Below are positions 1 to 9,336 of a stretch of 64,000 nt of DNA, piece by piece; within the stretch, counting starts at the first letter, position 1; each line of letters opens with the position of its first letter. Source of the stretch: Echinicola salinicaeni (GTDB lineage: Bacteria > Bacteroidota > Bacteroidia > Cytophagales > Cyclobacteriaceae); NCBI RefSeq assembly GCF_014280965.1, contig NZ_JACODZ010000010.1:62001-126000 (forward strand). The letters are read 5' to 3'. The notes below the pieces were generated by a model, which was not told the DNA's origin, ran no database searches, and saw nothing but the letters and a program-made list of their open reading frames with translations. A program made the translations under genes and the position numbers.

Positions 1-60
1 ACGAACAATTTATTATTTGAATAAGGGATATTTATTCCATGGAAACAAAATTATTTGACC

Positions 61-603
61 ATGGACCAACCTAACAAACAAACTTTAGCATTATTTATAC
101 AAGGTGATCCTTCTGCCACGGACACTATTTACCGATACTATAGGATCCCTATTATCCGGTTTGCCAAGTCGATCTTAAAAGACGAATTCGAGGCTGAAAA
201 CATCTTTCATGAAGTCTTCACCAAAATGATTTCACGAAGAGAAAAAATCAATCCGGACATGAATTTCAGCTCCTATATTTTTACTGCAGTAAAAAATGAG
301 ATTTTTGATTATTTCAAAAACGTAAAAAAGAGCCATCAACTTAAAGAGCAATTCTGGACCAATATTCAAATGACCTCAGTAGAGGAAAAAGTAGAAAAGG
401 AAGTACAGTTGGACAGATTGGAAGAATTGATCGGGCAGCTTTCCCCCAAGAGGAAGTTGGTTTTGGAAATGAATATCTTCGAAAAAAAATCCTATCAGGA
501 AATTGCCAATGAACTGGCCATATCCATCAACACTGTCAAAAATCAGTTGATCAAGGCCAAAGCTCTCATTCGACAGGAAATGGATAATGTACTTTCAAAG
601 TAA
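61..603 (+). CDS. ECF-type sigma-70 family RNA polymerase sigma factor
   Basis: About 180 residues with the two-domain layout of ECF sigma factors. Region 2 is in the first half (pattern AENIFHEVFTKMI, then FSSYIFTAVKNEIFDYFK). Region 4 is at the C-terminus (LSPKRKLVLEMNIFEKKSYQEIA followed by a helix-turn-helix with NTVKNQL). It directs RNA polymerase to a specific promoter set. I start it at the ATG at 61 rather than the TTG two codons upstream. No anti-sigma gene follows: the next gene is convergent. In Bacteroidota, such orphan sigma factors often belong to FecI-like systems, but any partner would lie outside the window. Family certain, regulon unknown. Confidence 0.9.
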   Translation: MDQPNKQTLALFIQGDPSATDTIYRYYRIPIIRFAKSILKDEFEAENIFHEVFTKMISRREKINPDMNFSSYIFTAVKNEIFDYFKNVKKSHQLKEQFWTNIQMTSVEEKVEKEVQLDRLEELIGQLSPKRKLVLEMNIFEKKSYQEIANELAISINTVKNQLIKAKALIRQEMDNVLSK

Positions 604-712
604 AAGATATTTCCCTCAACTTAGCTTATGGGGAAGAATGCATATAGATCCGTTTTTTAGCTTGCAAAGCATAACCCAAAATGCCGCACTATTTATTTCA
701 TAAAAATACAGC

Positions 713-2299
713 TCAGCGAACAAGGTCAAAATCCACTAGGGCCTCAAAGGTTCTGTTCCAAGGGAGCGAAAATTGAATATTTTCAATATTGTACCTGTAC
801 CGAACAAAAAACACTTCTTCTAAGCGTTTCACCTCTTTTTCCAGTTCATCCCTACCCTTCCTTTCCATTTCTAAAACAATATCTTCCGTCCTTATAGAGG
901 CACTACGACCTACTTGCTGATAGTAGCTGTTAAGGTATTTACGAATTGGATTATTATAATAGTAATCATTCATCAGCCTATGCAGCGTAAACCAATACTG
1001 TGCTTTTTGCACATTCTCCAGCAAATTTTGATCTTCCCCTGTCATTTCTAGGCCATTATAATAAACAACACCATGAGGAATCGCTGTACCAATGGTATTC
1101 CCAGCTGTATTCCAAGAAGCATAGCCGTAAACTTTATCCAAAACACCCTCTTCCTCCAGCAAATTGGTAAATTCCTCATCCCCTCCCTGAACATCTCCTA
1201 CAGGGTCTATATCCGCAATTATCAAGCGCTTACCTTCTTTAATTGCTTGGCTTATCTTTTCCACAAAAGGCAAAGCTTCAGCATCTAAATTCCTTGAACT
1301 ATAGACATAAAAGATCAAATCAGCCTCCTCCTCGGAATTGACCAAAATACCCCCAGAAGCCTCAATATGCTTGGCCACAGTTGTTTTTAAGGGCTTATCT
1401 TCAAAAGCCATTACCTCTTCTGACATTGTATTGGAAGAAAAAACTGGTTTTATCTTGGGGGCCAACCCTGTAAAATCATTAATTGCCCTAGCTAAAAGTA
1501 GCATAGCCACTTCATCTGTACCGGCCTGAATAGCCACCTTTTCTTCCAACTGATGCTGCTCCAAAAATTTCCTTAAACCTTTCTTTTCCTTCATATGCAC
1601 TCCTTCCGGCTTGGCATCATCTTGTGACAAAATCAAGTAATCGATTATTCCTTTGTTTACATAGTCCATCATCAGTTGATTGACCTGCAAATTTCTTTTT
1701 CTAGCGGTCTTATAATCCTTCAATGCTTTCTTGGGAATTATATTCTTCAGCTTTTTGACCTCCTCCCTAGCACCCGCATCTGATTTCACCGAAATCTCAG
1801 CCCATTTAGCCAGAGCCTCCCTGTAATCTTCATTGGTACCATCAGCTGTTGGTGCCAAACGCATGACTACACTTTGGACGTACAAAGGCACCTCAGGAGC
1901 GATTCCATGGAGGCGTTCAATAACTTTCACCCTGTCCAGGGCTATTTCAGCGTCTACCTGATGCACCCGACTGGCTACCAAACCTCCATATGCCAACATA
2001 TCAGCAGCAATGATTACTGCATCCACATCTGAATAGTCCTGCGCCAAAAGCCACTGTATAAGCACCTCCGACTGCCCCGGCTCCTGCAGATTTCCTAACA
2101 GGGCCTCTGGCGGACTTACAAGTTGGGTCAAAGCGATCTCCCCCATCCTAACCGGGAATTGCAAGCAAGGAGGCCGATTATCCAAAGGGACAAAAACCAC
2201 CTTTTTACCTGGCTCCCTGTCTTCTACCTGTGCCTTAGACGTCAGAGACACCATACCCAAACACATACAAATGTAGATTGCAAATATCTTTTTCATCAT
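713..2299 (-). CDS. DUF4127 family secreted protein
   Basis: 528 residues with an N-terminal signal peptide ending near residue 24 (SKAQ). The start of the mature protein (VVFVPLDNRPPCLQFP, then SPPEALLGN) and AAYG-like segment MLAYGGLVASRV are typical of DUF4127, a family with no assigned biochemical role. The start codon overlaps the stop of the upstream FAD oxidoreductase gene in an ATGA arrangement, so the two are translationally coupled. It is the last gene of the leftward esterase-oxidoreductase-DUF4127 unit. Its context suggests a role on the same extracytoplasmic substrate as the oxidoreductase; that is inference. The family call is from recognition of conserved motifs. Confidence 0.85.
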   Translation of the reverse strand: MMKKIFAIYICMCLGMVSLTSKAQVEDREPGKKVVFVPLDNRPPCLQFPVRMGEIALTQLVSPPEALLGNLQEPGQSEVLIQWLLAQDYSDVDAVIIAADMLAYGGLVASRVHQVDAEIALDRVKVIERLHGIAPEVPLYVQSVVMRLAPTADGTNEDYREALAKWAEISVKSDAGAREEVKKLKNIIPKKALKDYKTARKRNLQVNQLMMDYVNKGIIDYLILSQDDAKPEGVHMKEKKGLRKFLEQHQLEEKVAIQAGTDEVAMLLLARAINDFTGLAPKIKPVFSSNTMSEEVMAFEDKPLKTTVAKHIEASGGILVNSEEEADLIFYVYSSRNLDAEALPFVEKISQAIKEGKRLIIADIDPVGDVQGGDEEFTNLLEEEGVLDKVYGYASWNTAGNTIGTAIPHGVVYYNGLEMTGEDQNLLENVQKAQYWFTLHRLMNDYYYNNPIRKYLNSYYQQVGRSASIRTEDIVLEMERKGRDELEKEVKRLEEVFFVRYRYNIENIQFSLPWNRTFEALVDFDLVR

Positions 2300-4032
2300 T
2301 CAGTTATTGGAGACCACTTATTAGCTATACCTTGAGACTGTAAGAATCCTTGAAACTCACTTAACCTTTCCCTCTCTTTCCATACAGTTTTCGGGGAAAT
2401 TTCATGAGAAAGGGAATAACAGCATAACATTCCAACAGCTTCTCCTATGCTCCACTCTACTGGATGCAAGCGGTAGCATCCGTTGGTGATATGGGTAGTA
2501 CCTATATTTTTATTGGCAGGAAGCAAATTTTTCATCTTCTTGGGAAGCAAGGCTCCAAGAGGGATTTCAAAACGCAAAGAACTGAAATCTATATAATTAT
2601 CACCCCCGGTACTTGGATGTAAATCAATATGGTAATAACCAACCCCAACACTATCATCAAAACTAGCTGCCTCCACCTTCTCCTCTGGCAGTCCTAATTT
2701 CTTCGCCCGCTGTTCTTTACCCACATGTTCTTCCAAAATGGTAAACGCTGCCTTTATCCTTCTGGCCTCTCTTATATAAGGATATTTGGCCAAACCATCC
2801 TCTGTCCCCATAATATCATTCCTCAAACGCAATCCTCGCCAACCTTTGCCTCCATCGGGCCTAGGGGCTTCTGTCTGCAACCAATACAAAAGGGAAAGAC
2901 TCAGCTGTTTGGATTGTTCTACATGCTGTCTAAACTCACTCTCTTTTACATCCACCAGATTACCTAGGAAATAATCATTTTGAGGCCAGTTTACTACAGA
3001 AATATCACCTTCAAAAAAGCCTTTATCAAAATTATGCTTATCAATAATCTTTCTGTAATTCCACAAATTCAATTGTCCATCAAATTCAGTTCCCCGAGGA
3101 TCAAAAGCCAATGCCTTCGGCTTTAAGGTTTTGGGGTTGCTATAATTCAACTCCAATAACTTCCCCGCCCACTTTGGTTCCATTTCAGGTCTAAAAGACT
3201 GCCAGAAATCATAATTATCAGGCTTCGGAATCGTCCAGTCCTCCCCTTCCACATAATCCATCGCAAAACACATAGTAAAAGCCTGTTGATTATCTGGATT
3301 GGCTTGTTCGGCAGCATGCAATTCCCCTGTCTGATGCTTAGATTCAGTACCTTTCTGATAGGCTGTCCCGGTCAGTGGCAACAAGTCTCCCAATTCTGTG
3401 GCGTCCACAAAGTATTTGCCCTCCAATACCTGCTCCCTTCCAGATCGAAGGGAAACAGCCACAAGCTGGCTCACCATATCACCTTCAACCATAGCATCTT
3501 TGATCTTCCACTCCTTCAACAATATCAACTGACGATTGCTTATATAGGGAGCAAATAACTGTTCAAGGACCTTAACTGCTACCAATGGCTCATGACATAA
3601 TGCAGAGACCACTCCATTTCCTGGATTCAGAAGGGGATTTTCTGCTTCCTCTTTAACAAGCGGATAATGGTCCATATAATAAGCCCTGACAGCTTGACGG
3701 AACAACCTGTAAAGCTCAGTGCAACCCTGATTTTCTATCCAATCATGCTCATCAGGCGGCACACCTTGCTGACTTAACTGACCTCCTATCCAATCAGTTT
3801 CCTCCGTCATAACTACCGAAAGGCCATTTCTAAGTGCTGCCAAAGCAGATGCACAACCACCTAAACCAGCCCCAGCTATAACTATATCTGCACGATAGAG
3901 ATTGGATTCTGGAATATATCTGGCCTTACTGACAGCTTGGTTACTTATAGCATTTGCAGCAAATGGCCAGTTCACCGGACTTGCCAATAGGCTACCTAAA
4001 CCTGCTTTGGCTATAAAACTTCTTCTATTCAT
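2296..4032 (-). CDS. FAD-dependent oxidoreductase with twin-arginine signal
   Basis: 578 residues. Residues 1-28 look like a Tat signal (NRRSFIAKAG followed by a hydrophobic stretch), suggesting export of a folded, cofactor-loaded enzyme. The dinucleotide-binding motif GAGLGGCASA lies near residue 53, followed by an acidic strand end (TEE) and WIGGQLSQQGVPPDEH, characteristic of the FAD_oxidored family (PF12831). A C-terminal FAD-closing segment reads KNIGTTHITNGCYR. Such proteins are common in Bacteroidota polysaccharide loci, but substrates are mostly unknown. It starts 2 nt after the esterase stop and overlaps the DUF4127 start, so it is firmly inside an operon. Likely acts on a sugar or sugar acid in the periplasm (inference). 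Confidence 0.85.
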   Translation of the reverse strand: MNRRSFIAKAGLGSLLASPVNWPFAANAISNQAVSKARYIPESNLYRADIVIAGAGLGGCASALAALRNGLSVVMTEETDWIGGQLSQQGVPPDEHDWIENQGCTELYRLFRQAVRAYYMDHYPLVKEEAENPLLNPGNGVVSALCHEPLVAVKVLEQLFAPYISNRQLILLKEWKIKDAMVEGDMVSQLVAVSLRSGREQVLEGKYFVDATELGDLLPLTGTAYQKGTESKHQTGELHAAEQANPDNQQAFTMCFAMDYVEGEDWTIPKPDNYDFWQSFRPEMEPKWAGKLLELNYSNPKTLKPKALAFDPRGTEFDGQLNLWNYRKIIDKHNFDKGFFEGDISVVNWPQNDYFLGNLVDVKESEFRQHVEQSKQLSLSLLYWLQTEAPRPDGGKGWRGLRLRNDIMGTEDGLAKYPYIREARRIKAAFTILEEHVGKEQRAKKLGLPEEKVEAASFDDSVGVGYYHIDLHPSTGGDNYIDFSSLRFEIPLGALLPKKMKNLLPANKNIGTTHITNGCYRLHPVEWSIGEAVGMLCCYSLSHEISPKTVWKERERLSEFQGFLQSQGIANKWSPITE

Positions 4033-4034
4033 TT

Positions 4035-4934
4035 TTATTTACCTAAATTCTCCCAGTCTGATCTATCATGAAGATAATACCAAGCCTCATCACTCTCAGT
4101 AGCTGGTGTGTTTTTAATAAAATCATCCATTTCATCAAAGGCCCGAAACATCGCGCTACTGATTTCATGCCCTCCATCACGATAGGCATGCAGCTCTACT
4201 GATAAGCCCAAAGATTTTGCTTTTTCAAAGATGGACATGGATCCAAATAACATCATATACCCAGGACTTGTACCTGGGCAGAAATGGTGCGGCGCCGTTT
4301 CATATGGCACTAATTGGTCATTGGAGCCATGATAAAGCAAAAGTGGCACCCAATTCTCCCTATTTACCAGCCTTAGGTCTAATACGGCACCTGCAAAAGA
4401 CATAGCTCCCTTGAATTTGAAACCCTCAGCAATGTAAAATACATCTGGCATACTTGACTTGAAAGGATTAAAAAGAACCTGCAAAATAGCTTCAGCTCCA
4501 GCACTACTACCAGCCAAATAAATCTCATCTGGATCAACCTGATAAGCTTCCGCATGTTCTACAATATACCTTGTGGCTGATACAGCATCTTCTGCGGCAT
4601 ACCTTATTGCTTTGAGTTTTTCAGGTGTTGGAAAATCACAGCCAAAGCCATGACCTTTAGCATAAAGGCGATAGGAGATAACAAAAACATTATAACCTCT
4701 TTTTTGCATTTCCTCGGCAAAAGGTGCTTGATTTTTAGGACTCCCCCCAGAGAACCCACCACCATGAACAAACACAATACTTTTTTGACTATCTCCTATT
4801 TTGGCAGGATAATAATCGAAATAAAGCTCCTCGCCATCGACTGTCTTATAACTTACGCGCTCAGAGACCTGGGCTTCCACATTTATATGGCAAGACAAAA
4901 ACATACTTAAAAATAATATCCCGAGATACCTCAT
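4035..4934 (-). CDS. secreted alpha/beta hydrolase (esterase/lipase-like)
   Basis: 299 residues with a short signal peptide (cleavage likely after VEAQ, residue 22). The oxyanion motif HGGGFSGGS (about 57-65), the nucleophile elbow AGSSAGAE with Ser144, the acid in HGSNDQLVP (Asp206) and the base in DGGHEISS (His256) give a full catalytic triad of the BD-FAE/acetylesterase kind. It probably removes ester groups from a sugar substrate before oxidation or uptake. It is separated by 2 nt from the FAD oxidoreductase downstream. A 196-nt gap separates it from the AGE epimerase upstream, with no strong terminator seen, so the unit may be read from the DUF4434 promoter. Confidence 0.85.
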   Translation of the reverse strand: MRYLGILFLSMFLSCHINVEAQVSERVSYKTVDGEELYFDYYPAKIGDSQKSIVFVHGGGFSGGSPKNQAPFAEEMQKRGYNVFVISYRLYAKGHGFGCDFPTPEKLKAIRYAAEDAVSATRYIVEHAEAYQVDPDEIYLAGSSAGAEAILQVLFNPFKSSMPDVFYIAEGFKFKGAMSFAGAVLDLRLVNRENWVPLLLYHGSNDQLVPYETAPHHFCPGTSPGYMMLFGSMSIFEKAKSLGLSVELHAYRDGGHEISSAMFRAFDEMDDFIKNTPATESDEAWYYLHDRSDWENLGK

Positions 4935-5130
4935 CGCATTTTGATTATTGATCTGTAATTAATTTTTTTATATATATCCGCAATTTTATCAGGTAAGATT
5001 AAAAGCGAATTGAAACAACTCTTTTGATTAAAGTATCAGCTGCTTAGGTCTTCTGACTTCAGTCTTCCGACCACTTGAGCAAAGGATTTATAGTTACTGA
5101 CATCATAGCGGATAATCAGAAATTTTTATC

Positions 5131-6300
5131 CTATTCTTTCTCTCCCTGAAAACGCTCGAAAGTTTTCCAAATCAAAAGCAAGGCCCTAGGGACATGGAAG
5201 CATCCCTTCCACTTTCCCCCTTTGGCAGGAATAAGCACATCACCATACCTGTCCAAATACCCAAACCACTCCCCATTTTCCTCATCTCTAAAATGCTTCC
5301 AAGCATACTGATGTACCTTCTCGAACCAATCTAGACATTCCTCCCGCTTGGTATGCTGATAAGCCTTGGCCAAGAAAACCAAAGCTTCCAAATGGACCCA
5401 CCAAAGCTTCTGGTTCCATTCTAACTTTTCAGATGGAAGTCCTTGGATATCCAAAAAATAATAGATCCCTCCATATTCTTGATCCCAGCCCCATTCCAAG
5501 GTCTTCATGCCAATATTAATCACCTGATCTATTAAAGACTCATCTTCAAATCTTTCAGCTACATCCATCACAAACCACATGGCCTCCAGAGCATGCCCCG
5601 GATTGGTCAAGCGTCCCTCATACGTATCAGAAAATCCCCCCTTCACAGGAACATTTTCCCTCATCAATCCAAATTCTGGATCGTAAAAATCATTTAGTAT
5701 TTGATGGACCGTCTCCCTTGCCAACAAGTCCACCCTAGACTTGTCCAGCAAATGCTCTAATTCCAGTGTCAAATTGCATAAGATCATTGGCAGGGAAAAG
5801 TCCTTCATATCCCTTGTACCAGGATATCTTTTATTATATTTTCCTTTTGGATTTTTTTGCCTTCGGAGAATGGCTTCAAATATCTCCAAGGTGGTTTTGG
5901 CATAAACCTCTTGTTTATCAATGCGGCTGTATTCACTTAAGGCCATCGCTGCAAAACAATCAGAAAAAATATTATACGCTTCAACTAAGGGGGCTCCCTT
6001 CTCATCCAAAGAAAAATAAAAGTTTCCTTCAATGTCCCTACCATTTTTAAGGATAAAATCAAGTCCATGTTTGGCCATCTCCTTCCACTCGGCTTTTGGA
6101 CTTAGCTCATTATACAGTTTTGAAAACATCCACACTTCTCGTGCTTGAAGCCACATAAACTTGTCCCTGTCAAACACCCTGCCTTTTACATCTAAACTAG
6201 TATAGTAACCTCCATTTTTGGCATCCTTACTATATTTCATCCAGAAAGGCACTACATTATCCAGAAGTTCACTTTTATATAAACGCGCGTAATCTTTCAT
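5131..6300 (-). CDS. AGE family epimerase/isomerase (N-acylglucosamine 2-epimerase-like)
   Basis: 389 residues, the usual length of the AGE/RnBP alpha-barrel family. No signal peptide, so cytosolic. Diagnostic motifs are KFMWLQAREVWMFS near residue 47, RLTNPGHALEAMWF with putative catalytic His236, KLWWVHLEAL near 298 and CFHVPRALL with His369. These match N-acylglucosamine 2-epimerases better than cellobiose 2-epimerases by my reading, but substrate cannot be fixed from sequence alone. It lies 48 nt downstream of a sugar-porter gene, so it probably epimerises the imported sugar. Start ATG at 6300 fits the family N-terminus. Confidence 0.85.
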   Translation of the reverse strand: MKDYARLYKSELLDNVVPFWMKYSKDAKNGGYYTSLDVKGRVFDRDKFMWLQAREVWMFSKLYNELSPKAEWKEMAKHGLDFILKNGRDIEGNFYFSLDEKGAPLVEAYNIFSDCFAAMALSEYSRIDKQEVYAKTTLEIFEAILRRQKNPKGKYNKRYPGTRDMKDFSLPMILCNLTLELEHLLDKSRVDLLARETVHQILNDFYDPEFGLMRENVPVKGGFSDTYEGRLTNPGHALEAMWFVMDVAERFEDESLIDQVINIGMKTLEWGWDQEYGGIYYFLDIQGLPSEKLEWNQKLWWVHLEALVFLAKAYQHTKREECLDWFEKVHQYAWKHFRDEENGEWFGYLDRYGDVLIPAKGGKWKGCFHVPRALLLIWKTFERFQGEKE

Positions 6301-6348
6301 ATTCCATTGTATTTTAAGCCATCATATTTTATCAAAATGGGCTTATTT

Positions 6349-7770
6349 TTAAACTTTTCCCCCTACATCCTCGGCTTTCAATTTCCAAAACTCCTCTATT
6401 TCCTCCAATGACTTCCCTGCCGTCTCAGGAACCATATAATAGATGATATACAAATAAGGCAAACACATAAAAGCAAAAAGTACAAAGGTTCCTGCTGGGG
6501 ACAATTCCTCCAATAAAACCGGTGTCAGCTGCCCCACCAAATAGGTTCCTAACCATAAGGAAAAACCTGCAATGGACATGGCCACACCTCTAATTTTATT
6601 TGGATACATTTCCGATAGCAACACAAAAATCACTGCAGAAATAGAAATGGCAGTGCAAAACACATAAGCCAAGAACAAACCCAATAAAATCAATGGAGGT
6701 AAGCCCCACTGCTCCCCTTTACTAAAAAAAACACTGATTAGAATTAGGGTAATCAGCATCCCTGAGACCCCAAAATACACCAACTGTTTCCTACCCAGCT
6801 TATCAATGATCAATAAAGCCAGCACAGTAGTCAATACATTCACCAATCCAACTAGTACTTGATAAAATAAGGCATCATTTCCTGGAAGGCCACTTTGCTC
6901 AAAAATAGTAGGCCCATAATACAGAACTGCATTCACCCCCATAAACTGACCCAAAATAGCGATCGCAGCCCCAATCAATACTGGCCGAATAACAGACTTT
7001 GATTTCATCAGGCCCCAAACACTTAAAGAATCATCCTTTCTATGCTGGTTCAGTATTTCGTTGATTTTATCCTTGGCAGATTCCACTGAGCCTGTTATTT
7101 TCGAAAAAATCTGCTCAGCCAAACTAGCATATCCTCTAACAATTAACCACCGAGGACTTTCAGGGATAAAGATCAAAACGCCTAAAAACAAGCCTGCCGG
7201 TAATATTTCCATCAATAGCATCCCTCTCCAAACTTCTTCCTGAAAAACGAGCTCCATCCAGCCAAAAGTATTCAATCGATCAGCAAGCTTGGCCAATTCA
7301 AAATTCATCAAGTAAGCCCCTAAAAAACCGATGGTTATTGCCAGTTGGTACAAAGAGACCAAGGCCCCTCGATATTTTGGTGCCGCAATTTCCGATATAT
7401 ACATAGGGGAGATGATAGAAACCATGCCAATCCCCACTCCACCTATGATTCTATAGAGGACCAAATGGGTATAACTACCGGCCCAAGCACAACCAACAGC
7501 TGAAACGGAAAACAATAGGGCAGAAAGCAATAACATTTTCTTCCTACCAAAATAATCGCTCATCACTCCAGCACAAGCCACTCCTCCGATAGAACCTAAT
7601 AATGCACAGCCAACATACCAGCCTTGCTCCATGGAGCTAAGTTGAAACCGGGAGGTCACCATATTAACGGTCCCCGAAATTACTGCCGTATCATATCCAA
7701 AGAGGAAACCTCCTATGGCAGCTATAACCGACAAAAAAATAATATACCTCAGATTAGTTCCGGCCTCCAT
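6349..7770 (-). CDS. sugar porter family MFS transporter
   Basis: 473 residues with twelve predicted membrane segments. Sugar-porter signatures are present: GGFLFGYDTAVISGT in helix 1, SDYFGRKKMLL in loop 2-3, PESPRWLIVRG near residue 203, a QFMGVNAVLYYGP segment in helix 7 and PETAGKSLEEIEEFW at the C-terminus. It likely moves a mono- or disaccharide across the inner membrane by proton symport. The start codon shares one base with the stop of the DUF4434 gene (TAATG), and the AGE epimerase follows after 48 nt, so substrate and epimerase are probably linked. A paralogue is at 24206-25597. Confidence 0.93.
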   Translation of the reverse strand: MEAGTNLRYIIFLSVIAAIGGFLFGYDTAVISGTVNMVTSRFQLSSMEQGWYVGCALLGSIGGVACAGVMSDYFGRKKMLLLSALLFSVSAVGCAWAGSYTHLVLYRIIGGVGIGMVSIISPMYISEIAAPKYRGALVSLYQLAITIGFLGAYLMNFELAKLADRLNTFGWMELVFQEEVWRGMLLMEILPAGLFLGVLIFIPESPRWLIVRGYASLAEQIFSKITGSVESAKDKINEILNQHRKDDSLSVWGLMKSKSVIRPVLIGAAIAILGQFMGVNAVLYYGPTIFEQSGLPGNDALFYQVLVGLVNVLTTVLALLIIDKLGRKQLVYFGVSGMLITLILISVFFSKGEQWGLPPLILLGLFLAYVFCTAISISAVIFVLLSEMYPNKIRGVAMSIAGFSLWLGTYLVGQLTPVLLEELSPAGTFVLFAFMCLPYLYIIYYMVPETAGKSLEEIEEFWKLKAEDVGGKV

Positions 7771-8864
7771 TATTTCTTGATTTCAAAATATTCTTTGTAA
7801 CGATTATATAAATGGCCTGCCTGAAGATAGGCTGACTGAGGGCTCATAAAGTGGGAAAACTCAAAAGTAATTGCTTTATCATAACCAGCTCTTTTGGCGG
7901 CCTCCAGCTTCATACAGAGTTTATCAAACTTAATGGGAAAAAACTTAATGGGCATATCCCGATCAAAGCTCTCGGCATTGGTCCAGCATTTCATCCCATA
8001 CTTATCCGCCAGCTGTTTATTCACCGTAAAAAATGCATCCAATTCATCATAATCAATATGACCATCCTGGAAAGCACAGGCGTCAACAACCTCATGGATT
8101 CCTGAAAATATCTCGCCCCATTCCTGTTCATGCTCCTTTACCGATACTGACTCAGCCTTGCTAAGATCATTTGATGCAGCAGAAACAGCCTTTTTTCCAT
8201 CTATCCAAGGAGAAATAAAGGTAGGTAGCCCTCCACTCACATCTTTACATTGTTTTCCCAATGTATAAAAAGAATCAATTGCCCCCTTGGTTTTCCTGCT
8301 GATTTCTCCACTCAAATACCAACCCTGAAAACTTTTGTACTTTTGACCGTATTGCTCCCATACTTCATCGATTACAAATCGGTTATGCTCTATTTCTGCA
8401 GCTAAATTCCCCGTGTCCCAGTATTCCCCTGAATCATATAATCCAAAATAAAACTTCATCCCATATTTATCCGCCAATCTGAGGTACATATCAAGAAGAT
8501 CAGTCCCTGGACGATAACAGCCCCTGTTCATCAAATACTTGGAGGGATAAGTCAAAAACTTGCGATAACCAGACCTAATCATAATAACGGTATCAATACC
8601 GATATCCTTCATATGACGGAAATCCGCATCCCATTCTTCTTCACCCCAATTCTGGTGAGGAATATCATGGGAAATCTCATCCAAAAAAGTCCCTGTGATC
8701 GGAAGCCCAACATCATCCTTTTTTACAAGATCAAATGGAGCTGCTCCTTCCAATACTGGTGATTGCCCTCCCTTAACCAAAGCTGGCCCTGCAAATAAGG
8801 ACGCTCCTATCAAGGAGGTATTTTTCAAGAATTTTCTTCGTTTCGGTGAATTCATATTATTCAA
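7770..8864 (-). CDS. DUF4434 domain-containing protein with twin-arginine-like signal
   Basis: 364 residues. The N-terminus has PKRRKFLKNTSLIGAS, a twin-arginine type leader. After it comes the DUF4434 fold, starting at PITGTFLDEISHDIPHQNW, with WDADFRHMKDIGIDTVIMI (a TIM-barrel-like beta/alpha unit), KYGMKFYFGLYDSGEYW and GWYLSGEIS. DUF4434 proteins resemble glycoside hydrolases structurally but have no agreed activity. It is the first gene of the leftward block and is coupled to the transporter by a 1-nt overlap. The ROK regulator gene stands divergently upstream. Likely a secreted sugar-processing enzyme; function is inferred only from context. Confidence 0.83.
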   Translation of the reverse strand: MNNMNSPKRRKFLKNTSLIGASLFAGPALVKGGQSPVLEGAAPFDLVKKDDVGLPITGTFLDEISHDIPHQNWGEEEWDADFRHMKDIGIDTVIMIRSGYRKFLTYPSKYLMNRGCYRPGTDLLDMYLRLADKYGMKFYFGLYDSGEYWDTGNLAAEIEHNRFVIDEVWEQYGQKYKSFQGWYLSGEISRKTKGAIDSFYTLGKQCKDVSGGLPTFISPWIDGKKAVSAASNDLSKAESVSVKEHEQEWGEIFSGIHEVVDACAFQDGHIDYDELDAFFTVNKQLADKYGMKCWTNAESFDRDMPIKFFPIKFDKLCMKLEAAKRAGYDKAITFEFSHFMSPQSAYLQAGHLYNRYKEYFEIKK

Positions 8865-8898
8865 TGTTTTTTTCGGGGACCTTTCTTATAGAACTAAT

Positions 8899-8919
8899 TT
8901 ACCCTAATTCATAGGGTAA
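8899..8919. promoter_or_regulatory. inverted repeat upstream of the DUF4434 gene
   Basis: Perfect 7-base arms TTACCCT and AGGGTAA separated by 7 bases, 35 bases before the DUF4434 start. Placement suits an operator or a leader hairpin. No T-tract follows on either strand, so a terminator is unlikely. Binding partner unknown; the neighbouring ROK regulator is the natural candidate. Confidence 0.4.
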
Positions 8920-9279
8920 CCTCCTTTTCAAGCTTATTTATATGCTTTAAATTGACTACTGTTCATCTGCAAAGCCAAGAAAAGAATCTTTCAAATCAAC
9001 CATGCATAAATGCGGTGACTTCCAGCTCAATAAATAAACCGAGGCTTAATTAATAAATTATTTTTCTAATTAACAACATTATAACTAATTTTTATATTAA
9101 ATAGTGCCAGAGAAAATTTATAGAAACATATAATGGATTAGCCCAAGACTTTGTAAAGCCCGTTTTTAATTAAAACCAAATTTTCAATTAAAAATTAAAA
9201 CAATCCCACTTCAAAACCATGTCCACATAAAAACAAAAGCCGAAATACTTTAAAAATTTATTTCTTAATAATAGCTTAT

Positions 9280-9304
9280 TTAATTAATTTAGTTGATTAA
9301 TTAG
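9280..9304. promoter_or_regulatory. candidate ROK operator (TTAATTAA inverted repeat)
   Basis: TTAATTAA, nine bases, then TTAATTAG, giving near-perfect 8-base inverted arms. The repeat ends 32 bases before the ROK start codon, a position suited to autoregulation. AT-rich inverted repeats are typical for ROK repressors such as NagC and Mlc. In such an AT-rich region a chance match is possible. Confidence 0.4.
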
Positions 9305-9336
9305 ATAATACTACTCCATATAAGACACCATCAATT

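Larger units (their letters stand above)
8865..9336. promoter_or_regulatory. divergent intergenic region between DUF4434 block and ROK regulator
   Basis: 472 bases without a gene, very AT-rich. It must hold the promoters for the leftward catabolic block and for the rightward ROK gene. I see two clear inverted repeats (listed separately at 8899 and 9280) and several TTAATTAA-like runs between 9040 and 9210. No TAnnTTTG element is clear on either strand. Confidence 0.6.

Noticed and set aside
5035-5085. Weak inverted repeats in the esterase-AGE gap
   Set aside because: Only a 4-base stem (CTGA/TCAG) with an asymmetrical outer GGTC/GACC; not enough for a terminator call.
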